Assembly: GCF_010894455.1 (NCBI RefSeq)
Contig: NZ_JAAIXY010000004.1
Coordinates: 434,001-498,000 of the forward strand
DNA: 64,000 bases
Source of the DNA: Myxococcus eversor
Lineage (GTDB): Bacteria > Myxococcota > Myxococcia > Myxococcales > Myxococcaceae
Reading direction: 5' to 3'
This document shows positions 18,933 to 27,613 of the stretch, one piece after another (within the stretch, counting starts at the first letter, position 1; each line of letters starts with the position of its first letter). The notes under the pieces are model-generated. The model was not told where the DNA came from. It saw only the letters and a program-made list of their open reading frames with translations, and did no database searches. A program made the position numbers and the translations under genes.

Positions 18933-21900
18933 TCAGGGCTGGGTGGGGCTCCCCATCGCGAGCGCCCCGGCCACCTTGGGCTCCGTCACGTTGTCCTGTG
19001 ACTGGCGGTCGATGAGCTTGTTGAGGGGATCCACGCCGACCTCGGCTGGCTGCACCGGCACGGTGAATGTGATCTCTGATTCTCCCTTGCCCACCTTGCG
19101 CTTCTCCAGGAACAGCGCCTCGCCGTTGCTGTCGAGCGCGCCCACGTCCATCCAGTCGGAGAACTCCAGCTCCGTCTGGTTGCCCGTGTCGTCGCTGCGG
19201 AACTTCTTCGCGAGCACCTTGAGCGTGACGTCCCAGGTGCCCTGGGCGTTCTGCCGCATCGTCGCGGACACCGCGCGGTTGTCGTAGAGGGTGATGGTCT
19301 CGAAGAGGTCCTCCAGGAGGTATTGATACTCCGGCGGCGTCTCCTCGCGCAGGAAGCCGAGCAGCTCCGTGGAGCCCGTGTACGGCGGCCCCTGGAAGCG
19401 GACCTTCTCCACGTAGCGCTTCATGGCGCGGTTGACGCGCTCCTCGCCGATGAAGTCCTGCAGCGCGTACATGGCGAGGCTGCCCTTCTGGTAGTGGATG
19501 TACTGCTGGTTCTCCACGCGGGACAGCGGCACTTCCTTCTTGCGCTCCAGCGCGCGGCCCATGAGGTAGCCGTCCAGCTCGAACTTGAGGAAGCGCTTCA
19601 TCTTCGTCGCGCCGAAGCGGTGCTTCATCACCATCAGAGCGGTGTACTGGGACATCGTCTCCGACGTCATGGTGGCGCCCTGCGCGCGCGCGCCCACCAC
19701 CTGGTGCGCCCACCACTGGTGGGCAATCTCGTGCGCGGTGACGTAGTACGGGTAGTCCACGTCATCAGCGGCGCCGTCCCGTACGCGGGCGATGAAGCCG
19801 ATGGATTCCGAGTACGGAATCGTGTTGGGGAAGGACTGGGCGAAGGCCCCGTAGCGGGGGAACTCCAGGATGCGGGCCTGACGGTGCTGGTACGGCCCGA
19901 AGTTCTCGGTGCAGTAGTCCAGCGTCTCCTTCATCCCCCGCATCATCCTGTCGAGGTTATAGGTGTGCTTGGGGTGGTGGTAGATCTCCAGCGCCACGTT
20001 CTTCCACGTGTCCCGCGCCACCGCGTAGCGCGCGGACAGCACCGAGTAGAACTTGAGGATGGGCTGGTCCATCTTGTAGCGGAAGAAGCGACGGCCCCCC
20101 TCGGTCCACTCCTTCTCCAGGTAGCCGGGCGCGAGGGCGATCTGATCCGCCGAGGTGCTCACCGTGGCCTGGAAGCTGACGAAGTCCGAGTCCGAGGTGA
20201 TGTAGTTGTTGGCCTTGGCCTTCGGGTCATCCCGGTCTGGCATGCGCTCCTTGGGCGCCAGGCCGTACTCCTTGCGGTCACCGTCCTCCACCAGCTCCGC
20301 GTCCTCCTGGTAGCCCAGCGTGGGGAGGTTGCCGCTGTTGAAGAACGTGCCGTTCTCGACGATGTCCGTGCGCGTGGAGCCATGCTTCAGGCCGCGCGGC
20401 GCGTACTCCAGGTCGAACACCAGGTCCGTCTCGGCGCCAGGAGCCAGCGGCGTGGGCAGCTCGAAGACGAACAGGCCGAGCGACTCGTCGCGCTTCGTCG
20501 GAGTGTCCACACCCGCGAGGGACAGCTTGCGCACGCGAGCGTCGCGAGGCAGCTCCATCAGCACCTGGGAGATGGGCTGGTCCGTCTTGTTGCGCACGCG
20601 GTAGGTGCCCAGGGTCTCCAGGCGTCGCTCTTCCGGGTGGATGTGGAAGGTGACGTCCACCGCGGTGACGCGCGGGTGGGGCAGGGCGGCGAAGGACCTG
20701 TAGTCCTTCTCGTAGCGGGCCAGCGCGCGCTCGGTGTCCTTCGCGGTGACGTACGGATTGAGGAAGCGCGTGTTGTAGGTGATGAACGCGCCGGTCCCCA
20801 CGAACACGAGCGACGCGACAGTGGCGGTCACCGTCCAGGCCCGGGTGCGGCGGGCCCGCGCTTCCACGAGCCGCTCCTTCCAGGCCGTCCCGCGTCCCCG
20901 GACGACGATGAGCGCTCCCACGGCCACCATGAGCGTGGCCAGGCCGTACCAGTACAGGCGGTGCCAGGCGACAGCCGCCAGGAAGTGGCCATAGCCGTTC
21001 AGGTCCGAGTACGGCGCCGAGGGCTCCGCGCCATAGCGCACCAGCGGCTCCTCGATGCCCAAGAGCCCCAGCGCGGCCTGCGAGGCGAAGTACAGCACCA
21101 TCACCAGGTACGCGACGTACTTCTGGTGGATGAGCACCTGCGCGAAGAAGGCCAGCACGCACAGGAGGATGTTGTGCGTGAAGTCCAGCAGGAGGATCTC
21201 CGTGAAGTACAGCCACCACTCGATGTCGAAGAAGCCCCGGCTCACCTGGGAGATGACCGTCGCGAGCGCGACGACGGCCTTGAGCGACAGCACCACCATC
21301 AGCAGCGCCCCGAACTTCGCGGAGTAGCCGACCCACGTCGGGGCCCGCGTCGCGTCGACGATGTCGCCCAGGCCCGCGTCCCGCTCCTTCCACACCAGCT
21401 CGCCCGCGTAGAACGTCAGGGTGATGAGCACGAAGGGATGGAAGGCGGACGTGGTCGTCTCCAGCGCCTGCCACGTCACGGGCAGGGTGGCGGTGCCGAA
21501 GAGCTGCTTGGAGATGAGCGACGCAATCGTCACGAAGGCCAGGCCCGCGACGACGAAGGACCAGTACACCGGCGAGCGAAGCACGTCGCGGAACGCCAGC
21601 CACGAGGAGGACAGCGCCGTGCGCACCCAACTGCCGAACGTGGGCTCGGCCCGCGTGGTGGGGATGGCCACGGGAGCAGAGGGCGTCTCCTCCTTCGCCG
21701 CGGGGCGCGCGCCGCTGTGCTCCTCCACGGTGGTCCGGAAGCGCGCCACGGTGAGGCCCAGCAGCAGGGCGGCCACGGCGCTCCACAAGAGCCGGTTGAC
21801 GAGCAGCAGGCCGGCGAACGGAATCAGGTCCCGGTTGCGCTCCGCGGGCGTCCAGTACCGCGTCGTGTTCTCGATGCTGGTGAACCCGAACGGGTCCAAC

Positions 21901-22538
21901 ACCGAGCCGAGGTCCTGGTTGGACACGTCCGACATGGCGGAGCTGATGACCAGGTAACCCAGCACCAGCACCACCATGCCCACGTACACCGGGGCCATGC
22001 GGCGCGTGAGCGCGGCCAGCGAGAAGAACACCGTCCCCGCGAAGAACAGCGTGGGCCACACGCCGACCAGGTAGGGCCAGATGTACGCGAGCGTCTGGTG
22101 TGGCCCCAACTGCGTCGAATCGACCAGCCACACGACGCCCGCGCCCACGAGCAGGCCGGGGACGATGGCCAGCATCAGGCTGGCGCTGAAGAGGTACGCG
22201 CCCAGGAAGCGGCCGAGCAGGTACGGCGCCTTCTTCACGTTCTTCGTGAAGATGAGCATCCACGTGCCGTGGCCGAAGTCCTGGTGCGCGGCCTGGCCGA
22301 AGATGGCCGCGACCATGAAGAGGCCGAAGAGGGCGATGATGGTGATGAAGGCGAAGAGCGTGTGAGGGCTGTTGGCCAGCACGCGCTCGGAGCCGGAGCT
22401 GGCGGAGACGCTGCGGAAGACTCCGCCCGTGGCCAGCATCATCAGCAGGCCGGCGCCCGCCAGCACGGCGGCGTAGATCCAGGTCGAGAGCATCTTGACC
22501 CGGCGCCGCAATTCGAAAGTCACGAGAGCGCTGAACAT
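18933..22538 (-). CDS. ABC-2 type permease fused to M1 aminopeptidase-like domain
   Basis: A 1201-residue membrane protein. The N-terminal half (about 1-580) has roughly a dozen hydrophobic segments in two blocks, an ABC-2 permease pattern starting FSALVTFELRRRVKML. The C-terminal half is periplasmic by prediction and M1-like: HEIAHQWWAHQ carries the zinc HExxH motif, and further downstream are NQQYIHYQKGSLAMYAL and YTGSTELLGFL. Proteins of this architecture are annotated as ABC permease/M1 family aminopeptidase. The ABC ATPase gene lies 10 bases upstream in the same operon, so the pair forms an exporter. The substrate is unknown; a peptide processed as or after it is exported is plausible. 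Confidence 0.92.
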   Translation of the reverse strand: MFSALVTFELRRRVKMLSTWIYAAVLAGAGLLMMLATGGVFRSVSASSGSERVLANSPHTLFAFITIIALFGLFMVAAIFGQAAHQDFGHGTWMLIFTKNVKKAPYLLGRFLGAYLFSASLMLAIVPGLLVGAGVVWLVDSTQLGPHQTLAYIWPYLVGVWPTLFFAGTVFFSLAALTRRMAPVYVGMVVLVLGYLVISSAMSDVSNQDLGSVLDPFGFTSIENTTRYWTPAERNRDLIPFAGLLLVNRLLWSAVAALLLGLTVARFRTTVEEHSGARPAAKEETPSAPVAIPTTRAEPTFGSWVRTALSSSWLAFRDVLRSPVYWSFVVAGLAFVTIASLISKQLFGTATLPVTWQALETTTSAFHPFVLITLTFYAGELVWKERDAGLGDIVDATRAPTWVGYSAKFGALLMVVLSLKAVVALATVISQVSRGFFDIEWWLYFTEILLLDFTHNILLCVLAFFAQVLIHQKYVAYLVMVLYFASQAALGLLGIEEPLVRYGAEPSAPYSDLNGYGHFLAAVAWHRLYWYGLATLMVAVGALIVVRGRGTAWKERLVEARARRTRAWTVTATVASLVFVGTGAFITYNTRFLNPYVTAKDTERALARYEKDYRSFAALPHPRVTAVDVTFHIHPEERRLETLGTYRVRNKTDQPISQVLMELPRDARVRKLSLAGVDTPTKRDESLGLFVFELPTPLAPGAETDLVFDLEYAPRGLKHGSTRTDIVENGTFFNSGNLPTLGYQEDAELVEDGDRKEYGLAPKERMPDRDDPKAKANNYITSDSDFVSFQATVSTSADQIALAPGYLEKEWTEGGRRFFRYKMDQPILKFYSVLSARYAVARDTWKNVALEIYHHPKHTYNLDRMMRGMKETLDYCTENFGPYQHRQARILEFPRYGAFAQSFPNTIPYSESIGFIARVRDGAADDVDYPYYVTAHEIAHQWWAHQVVGARAQGATMTSETMSQYTALMVMKHRFGATKMKRFLKFELDGYLMGRALERKKEVPLSRVENQQYIHYQKGSLAMYALQDFIGEERVNRAMKRYVEKVRFQGPPYTGSTELLGFLREETPPEYQYLLEDLFETITLYDNRAVSATMRQNAQGTWDVTLKVLAKKFRSDDTGNQTELEFSDWMDVGALDSNGEALFLEKRKVGKGESEITFTVPVQPAEVGVDPLNKLIDRQSQDNVTEPKVAGALAMGSPTQP

Positions 22539-22548
22539 GGGTCCTCGC

Positions 22549-23439
22549 TCACGCCTTCTTCGACGCGCGTGACAGCGCGTGGAAGTAGACGTCCTCCAGG
22601 TCGGGAGTCGCCGGCTCGAAGCCCGCCGGTGCGCTCTCCGCGTGGACGTGCACCAGCCGCTGGCCCGCCACGCGCCTGACGGCGATGACCTCCAGCTCCT
22701 TCGTCAGCGCGTCCAGCTCCTCCTGCTTCGTGACGAAGCGCTTCCACACGCGCCCCTGCAGCGCGTCCACCAGCCGGAGCGGGTGACCGCTCGTGACGAC
22801 GTTGCCCTGGGCGAGGATGGCCATGTTCTGGCAGAGGTCCGCCACGTCCGAGACGATGTGCGTGGACAGGAGCACCACGACGTCCGCGCTGATCTCCGCC
22901 AGCAGGTTGTGGAAGCGGAAGCGCTCGGCCGGGTCCAGGCCCGCGGTGGGCTCGTCGACGATGAGCAGCTTGGGGTCTCCCAGCAGCGCCTGGGCGATGC
23001 CGAAGCGCTGCTTCATGCCGCCGGAGAAGCCGCCGAGGCGCCTGTCCCGGTGCTCCCAGAGGTTCGTCTTGGTGAGCAGCGCCTTCACGGCGTCATGGCG
23101 CGGGCCGCGCTGTGACAGGCCCTTGAGCTGCGCCAGGTGGTCCAACATGTCCCAGGCCGTCACCTTGGGATACACGCCGAAGTCCTGGGGCAGGAAGCCC
23201 AGCACGTCGCGCAGCTTGTCCTTGTCGCGGCGCACGTCGATGCCGTCGAACGTCATCGTCCCGCCGTCAACGTCCTGCAGCGTGGCGATGCTGCGCATGA
23301 GCGTCGACTTTCCGGCACCGTTGGGGCCGAGCAGTCCGAACATGCCGCGCGGAATGGTGAGGGTGACGTCGTGCAACGCCCTCGTTCCATTGGGATACGT
23401 CTTGGACACGCCTTCGAGTCGGAGCTCCATGTCGGGCAT
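22549..23439 (-). CDS. ABC transporter ATP-binding protein
   Basis: A 296-residue ABC ATPase with Walker A GPNGAGKST, Q-loop LPQDFG, signature FSGGMKQR, Walker B LLIVDEP and H-loop STHIVSD, all intact. A C-terminal extension of about 80 residues is typical of ABC-2 exporters. It energises the permease/M1 fusion protein encoded 10 bases downstream. I chose ATG 23439 (MPDMELRLEG), which has AGG 6 bases upstream; ATG 23430 is possible. Much longer upstream frames run antisense through the GH5-like gene and are not credible. Only 21 bases separate this start from the divergent GH5-like gene, so the promoters must overlap coding sequence. Confidence 0.95.
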   Translation of the reverse strand: MPDMELRLEGVSKTYPNGTRALHDVTLTIPRGMFGLLGPNGAGKSTLMRSIATLQDVDGGTMTFDGIDVRRDKDKLRDVLGFLPQDFGVYPKVTAWDMLDHLAQLKGLSQRGPRHDAVKALLTKTNLWEHRDRRLGGFSGGMKQRFGIAQALLGDPKLLIVDEPTAGLDPAERFRFHNLLAEISADVVVLLSTHIVSDVADLCQNMAILAQGNVVTSGHPLRLVDALQGRVWKRFVTKQEELDALTKELEVIAVRRVAGQRLVHVHAESAPAGFEPATPDLEDVYFHALSRASKKA

Positions 23440-23460
23440 CAACCTAGCCCATCCGTTACC

Positions 23461-24711
23461 ATGCGCTCCATGTTCTCGCCGCGCTGGAGTCCCTGTCTCG
23501 CGCCCGTCCTCTTGCTGTGCGCGTGTGGCGAGGGAGAGCCCGTCATGTTGGAAGCCAAGGCGGCCGACTGTGGGAGCGCCGAGCCCCTGCGCCTGGGGCG
23601 CCTGCCGCTGGGCAGCATGGTGCTCAACTCCTATTTCCTCCAGGAGGAGGCCGCGCGCGACGTGCGCCGCGGCCTGTCCGAGTCGCCTGTCCTCGAGGAG
23701 GTGCTGGCCAAGGCGGCGGCGCTCGGCGTCGTGGCGCTGCGGACCAATGGCCACAACGAAGCGCCGGAGAAGGTGGGCGACAGCACCATCCAGGTGGGTC
23801 CTCTCCAGTACGACGAGGTCGCCCTGCGAGGGCTGGACCGGGTGCTCGCCCGCGCGCGCGTGCATGGTGTCAGGCTGGTGCTCACGCTCGGCAACTACTG
23901 GGATGCCTACGGCGGTACGCGCCAGTACGTGACGTGGGCGGGGCTGCCGTCTCCCATCCAGGGCGACCCGCGCTTCTTCACCGAGCCCGTCGTCGTGGCG
24001 CTCTACAAGGAGCACATCGCGCGGATGTTGGAGCGGGTGAACACGGAGGATGGCATCCGCTATGGCGACCATCCGGCGGTGCTCGCGTGGGAGCTGCTCA
24101 ACGAGCCGCGCGGCCGGGGCCTGGACGCGGAGGGCGCGCGCATGCGGGCGTGGGTGGATGAGGTGGCGCGCGAGGTGAAGTCCCGCGCGCCGGGCCACCA
24201 GGTGGGCACGGGCGAGGAAGGTTTCGAGCCGACCTCGGAGGGTTATGACGGCGCCTTCTGGGCTCGCGCGGGCACGACGATGCTGCGCACGCCGGGCTCC
24301 AGCTTCTCGCGCAACACCGCGTCGCCGTACATCGACTTCGCGTCGGTGCACTTCTATCCAGAGTCGTGGGGCCTGGACGACGCGGACATGGCCGAGGCGG
24401 GAGCGCGGTGGATTCGCGAGCACGCGGCTATCGCCCGGGGGCTGGGCAAGCCGCTGTTCGTGGGCGAGCTGGGCCTGCGCAACGAAGGCGCCCTGGACTT
24501 GTCCCAGCGCCGCGCGCTGTATCGCGGCTGGCTGGAGTGCATGCGCAAGTCCGCCGTGGGCGCCGGCGCCCTGTGGATGTTCGCCAACGACGCGCGGCCG
24601 GACGCGTGGGACGAGCACACGTTCTACTTCCGCGACGGCACGCAGCCAGAGGACCCGGCCAACCGCTATGCCGATCTGGTCGTGGAGGCCGCGGCCGCGG
24701 CGAAGCCCTGA
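23461..24711 (+). CDS. GH5-like glycoside hydrolase (mannanase/cellulase type) lipoprotein
   Basis: A 416-residue predicted lipoprotein. Residues 1-24 form a signal peptide with lipobox LLLCAC, so it is probably anchored in the outer or inner membrane after export. The rest reads as a GH5/clan-A TIM barrel. LGVVALRTNGHN begins an early strand, AWELLNEPRG holds the acid/base Glu, and FVGELGLR holds the nucleophile Glu. DFASVHFYPESW is the conserved strand before it. Fungal-type mannan endo-1,4-beta-mannosidases have this pattern, but substrate cannot be assigned from sequence. Divergent from the ABC exporter; convergent with the M15-like peptidase, with a strong hairpin between them. Confidence 0.88.
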   Translation: MRSMFSPRWSPCLAPVLLLCACGEGEPVMLEAKAADCGSAEPLRLGRLPLGSMVLNSYFLQEEAARDVRRGLSESPVLEEVLAKAAALGVVALRTNGHNEAPEKVGDSTIQVGPLQYDEVALRGLDRVLARARVHGVRLVLTLGNYWDAYGGTRQYVTWAGLPSPIQGDPRFFTEPVVVALYKEHIARMLERVNTEDGIRYGDHPAVLAWELLNEPRGRGLDAEGARMRAWVDEVAREVKSRAPGHQVGTGEEGFEPTSEGYDGAFWARAGTTMLRTPGSSFSRNTASPYIDFASVHFYPESWGLDDADMAEAGARWIREHAAIARGLGKPLFVGELGLRNEGALDLSQRRALYRGWLECMRKSAVGAGALWMFANDARPDAWDEHTFYFRDGTQPEDPANRYADLVVEAAAAAKP

Positions 24712-24719
24712 CGCACGAA

Positions 24720-24751
24720 GGCCCGGTCGGGAGTCGTGCTCCCACCGGGCC
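24720..24751. terminator. Bidirectional terminator between GH5-like and M15-like genes
   Basis: GGCCCGGT (24720-24727) pairs with ACCGGGCC (24744-24751). Inside, past one bulged C, GGGAG (24729-24733) pairs with CTCCC (24739-24743), leaving a 5-base loop. This 13-bp GC-rich stem lies 8 bases after the GH5-like stop and 27 bases from the convergent stop. Confidence 0.75.
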
Positions 24752-24777
24752 CGGCGTGTCATGCGTGTGGCGGGGAC

Positions 24778-25335
24778 TCAGTATGCGACGTGCACGTGGT
24801 CGCCGTGGCCACCGATGGCGCCAATGGGCGAGCCGTTCTTGATGCCGCCCTTCGGGTCATAGAACATCTCGGTGGGCTTCGTGCCCGCCAGGCGCGTGTA
24901 GTACTCGGCCATCTTCGCCGGGCTGCCCGCCACGTCGATGGCGCGGCCCTTGTAGTGGTACGAGCCCGGCGTGTGCGTGCCGCCCGTCGTCGAGGTGATG
25001 GTCAGCCCCATCTGCCGCGCCAGGTTCGACGCGAAGTCGAGCTTCTGGCGGTTGGAGCCGTTCACCGGGAAGTTGCCGGGGACGCCGCCGGGGCCCTTGG
25101 CGCCGTCCGGCTTGCCGTCCCACATGTCCTGGTTGCGCGAGTTGAAGAGGGAGCGGCCCGTGTTGTTGCCCACGATTCCGTCCGCCTCCAGCCCGTGCTT
25201 GCGCTGGTACGCCGCCACCGCCGCCTTCGTCTTCGCACCGAAGATTCCGTCCGCCGTGCCCGGGTTGTAACCGGCCTTGGCCAGGGTCTTCTGCAGCCGC
25301 GTCACATCCGAACCGCGCGTACCGACCTGGAGCAT
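24778..25335 (-). CDS. Peptidoglycan-binding protein with M15-like (LAS) peptidase domain
   Basis: A 185-residue protein. The N-terminal 65 residues form a PG_binding_1 domain (GSDVTRLQKTLAKAGYNPG, KTKAAVAAYQRKHGLEADG). The C-terminal half has the zinc ligands of LAS peptidases: SYHYKGRAIDV gives His and Asp, and GHGDHVHV at the end gives His-x-His. Such proteins cut peptidoglycan cross-links or stem peptides. No signal peptide is visible, which is odd for a wall enzyme; it may be exported by a non-Sec route or released at lysis, as phage endolysins are. ATG 25335 is chosen because AGAGG lies 8-9 bases upstream. No phage genes surround it. Confidence 0.85.
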   Translation of the reverse strand: MLQVGTRGSDVTRLQKTLAKAGYNPGTADGIFGAKTKAAVAAYQRKHGLEADGIVGNNTGRSLFNSRNQDMWDGKPDGAKGPGGVPGNFPVNGSNRQKLDFASNLARQMGLTITSTTGGTHTPGSYHYKGRAIDVAGSPAKMAEYYTRLAGTKPTEMFYDPKGGIKNGSPIGAIGGHGDHVHVAY

Positions 25336-25425
25336 GGAGGGCCTCTTTCTCTCTCGCCGAAGGCGGAAGGCTTCGTACAAGAGGGTTATCGGCGCTCATG
25401 TCCGTGAGTTGCGGCTTAAGTAGGA

Positions 25426-25449
25426 CAAAACCGGGAATGTCTGGTTTTG
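25426..25449. terminator. AT-rich inverted repeat after the NarL-type regulator gene
   Basis: CAAAACC (25426-25432) pairs with GGTTTTG (25443-25449) around a 10-base loop, 22 bases downstream of the response-regulator stop on the minus strand. The position suits a terminator for the two-component operon. It could equally be an operator for the next gene; this 136-base gap is noticeably AT-richer than its surroundings. Confidence 0.4.
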
Positions 25450-25471
25450 GAGCCTGTTTGGAAAACTCGCG

Positions 25472-26233
25472 TCACACCGAAATGAGGCCCTTGCGGATGC
25501 CCTCGGTGACGGCCTCGACGCGGTTGGTCACCTCCAGCTTCCGGTAGATGTGCTCCAGGTGGGTGCGGATGGTGGCCTTGCTGAGGGTGAGGAGCCGGGC
25601 GGCCTCGCTGTTGGAGACGCCCTTGGCGATGAGCTGGAGGATTTCGCGCTCGCGGTCCGACAGCGGCTTGAGCGGGGGCTCCTCGGGAGAGGGGTTCGCG
25701 GCGGGCGTGGGCGCGGGCGGGGGCGAGGCGGGCTCGGAAGAGGCGGGGGCGGCGTCCGGGTCGACGCGGAAGTGACGCAGGAGCCTGCGCGCGAGGTTGG
25801 GCTGGATGACGGTGCCGCCGGCGCGGACTTCCTTGATGGCCTCGATGATCTTGTCGACCGGCGAGCCCTTGAGCATGTAACCGGATGCCCCGGCCTTCAC
25901 GGCCTCGAGGACTTTGTCCTCCTCATCGAAGATGGTGAAGATGAGGATCTCCATCTTTGGATAGACGGCCTTGATTTCGCGCGTCACGTCGATGCCGCTC
26001 ATGCGCGGCAGGCCCAGGTCCAGGAGGAGGACGTCGGGCATGAGGCGCGGGACTTCCTCCAGCGCGGCCTCGCCGGACAGCGCGGTGCCGACGATGTCGA
26101 TTTCGGGGTGACCCTCGAAGAGGCGGAGCTGGTTCTTGAGGATCTTCGTCTGGTCTTCCACGACGAAGACGCGGATGGGCGGCTGCGCGGGAGTGGAAGA
26201 GGGCTGCGGGGCGTCCACGGGGGCTCCGGTCAT
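25472..26233 (-). CDS. NarL/FixJ-type response regulator
   Basis: A 253-residue regulator. The receiver domain (about 18-135) has the acidic pair VVEDQ, the phospho-acceptor Asp in LLLDLGLPRM, and the conserved Lys in YMLKGS. A 40-residue Pro/Ala-rich linker follows, longer than usual, then a LuxR-type HTH (LSDREREILQLIAKG, LSKATIRTHLEHIYRKL). It should bind DNA as a dimer when phosphorylated by the kinase encoded just upstream, whose stop overlaps this start by 4 bases. Targets are unknown; the M15-like peptidase gene next downstream is one candidate by position only. Confidence 0.96.
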   Translation of the reverse strand: MTGAPVDAPQPSSTPAQPPIRVFVVEDQTKILKNQLRLFEGHPEIDIVGTALSGEAALEEVPRLMPDVLLLDLGLPRMSGIDVTREIKAVYPKMEILIFTIFDEEDKVLEAVKAGASGYMLKGSPVDKIIEAIKEVRAGGTVIQPNLARRLLRHFRVDPDAAPASSEPASPPPAPTPAANPSPEEPPLKPLSDREREILQLIAKGVSNSEAARLLTLSKATIRTHLEHIYRKLEVTNRVEAVTEGIRKGLISV

Positions 26234-27516
26234 GTCGGGGGGCAGGGGAGGGAGAAGGCCACCTGGGCGCCCGAGCCCGGTGACGAATCCACGATGAGCT
26301 GACCGCCGAGCTTCATGGCGCGCTCGCGCATGTTCAGCAGGCCGTAGTGTCCGCGCGGCGTGCGCTGCGGATCAAAGCCCTTGCCGTTGTCGTGGACGAT
26401 GAGGTGCACGCGGTCCTCCGCGTAGTCGAGCTTCACCTGCACGAGCTTCGCCTCGGCGTGCTTCACCGCGTTGGAGAGGCACTCCTGCAGGATTCGGAAC
26501 AGGGCGAGCTGCGCATCGGGGGACAGCTTGCGCTGCAGGCCCGTGCGCTCGAACTGGATGGACATGCCCGTGCGCTCCTGGAACGTCTTGGCGTAGTCTT
26601 CCAGGCCCTGGGACAGCTCGAAGTCCTCGTGCATCATCCGCAGGCTGCGGCGCAGCTCCTCGATGGACTCCTCGGCGGTGGTCTTCAGCTCGCGAATCTC
26701 CTCGCGCAGGCCGTCCTCGCGCGCGAGGTTCAGGATGTACTCCGCCTGGATGATCATCGACGAGAGCGACGCGCCCAGGCCGTCGTGAATCTCGCGCGCC
26801 AGCCGGTTGCGCTCCTCCACCACGGCCAGTTCCTTGAGGTCGCCCTGGAGGGCGACGACTTCGCGGTGCGCGGCGGCCTCGCGCTCGTTCAGGTACACGA
26901 GCACGTAGACGATGATGAAGTTGAGGGCGAGGTACCAGAGCAGCGTGAGCAGCTCCACCGCCGTCACGGAGCGGTTGAGCAGCAGGTCCAGTCGCGTCGT
27001 TATCGGCAGCGCCAATAGCGGCGGGAGGATGGCGAGCGGCTTGGGGTAGAGGATGGAGAAGAGGGTGGTGAAGAGCAACTGGGTCGCGAGCAGGGGGCTC
27101 TGCAGACCGCCACCCACCACGGGCTTGGCGATGAGGACCACGAGGATGACGAGGTCCAGGCACAGCGTGGTGTACGTCACCCACCGGCCGGCCTTGGGGT
27201 GGTCGATGACGAGCAGGTTCGCGACGCTGTAGAGCAGCATCGTGAAGTAGCCCAGGAAGGAGAAGGCTCCGGTGAGACCGAAGTAGCCGCTCCAGGTGGG
27301 CACCGCCAGGATGAGCAGCCCCAGCGTGAGGAACATCATTCGCGCGTAGAAGAGGGCGCGGGCCCGGGCGACGAACCGGTCCTGTTCCCAGGACGCGGTG
27401 GCCTGCTCCGTGGAGACGCTGTCTGTCAGCTTGCGGCGCAGGAGGACCTCGCGCACTCGCGCGCGGAGGTCATTGGCCGCCGGGGTCTCCTCGCCGAGGG
27501 CGAGATTCGAATTCAT
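26230..27516 (-). CDS. NarX-type sensor histidine kinase (HisKA_3)
   Basis: A 428-residue membrane kinase. Residues about 50-225 contain five or six hydrophobic segments with little periplasmic loop, suggesting that it senses within the membrane. The HisKA_3 phospho-acceptor motif is LAREIHDGLGASLSSMI, followed by the HATPase with LSNAVKHAEA (N-box), VHDNGKGFDP (G1) and GHYGLLNMRERA (G2). This is the class that phosphorylates NarL/FixJ regulators, and such a regulator is encoded next with a 4-base overlap. The ligand is not identifiable. Start at ATG 27516 lacks a clear Shine-Dalgarno. Confidence 0.95.
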   Translation of the reverse strand: MNSNLALGEETPAANDLRARVREVLLRRKLTDSVSTEQATASWEQDRFVARARALFYARMMFLTLGLLILAVPTWSGYFGLTGAFSFLGYFTMLLYSVANLLVIDHPKAGRWVTYTTLCLDLVILVVLIAKPVVGGGLQSPLLATQLLFTTLFSILYPKPLAILPPLLALPITTRLDLLLNRSVTAVELLTLLWYLALNFIIVYVLVYLNEREAAAHREVVALQGDLKELAVVEERNRLAREIHDGLGASLSSMIIQAEYILNLAREDGLREEIRELKTTAEESIEELRRSLRMMHEDFELSQGLEDYAKTFQERTGMSIQFERTGLQRKLSPDAQLALFRILQECLSNAVKHAEAKLVQVKLDYAEDRVHLIVHDNGKGFDPQRTPRGHYGLLNMRERAMKLGGQLIVDSSPGSGAQVAFSLPCPPT

Positions 27517-27574
27517 TGGGCGGCAGCTTACGGGAGCCGCCGGGTGTGCGGGAATCCCTGGGGTGCTTCGCCCA

Positions 27575-27595
27575 CCTCCCCGGCGGGCGGGGAGG
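27575..27595. terminator. Hairpin downstream of the lipoprotein gene
   Basis: CCTCCCC (27575-27581) and GGGGAGG (27589-27595) form a perfect 7-bp stem with a 7-base loop, 18 bases past the stop of the minus-strand lipoprotein gene. It probably separates that gene from the kinase gene that follows. Confidence 0.55.
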
Positions 27596-27613
27596 CGTGC
27601 GGGAGGGCCGCGT

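Noticed and set aside
19323..22679. A 1118-codon plus-strand frame antisense to the permease/M1 gene
   Set aside because: Composition is typical of a GC-rich shadow (runs of Arg, His, Gln, Glu) with no motifs; the minus-strand gene has clear domains.
23440..24762. Upstream extension of the ABC ATPase frame by about 440 codons
   Set aside because: It is antisense to the GH5-like gene; the ATPase domain begins at MELRLEG and the short start gives normal length.
24778..25335. Prophage remnant, suggested by the endolysin-like peptidase
   Set aside because: No integrase, holin, capsid or tail gene nearby, and codon use matches the neighbours.
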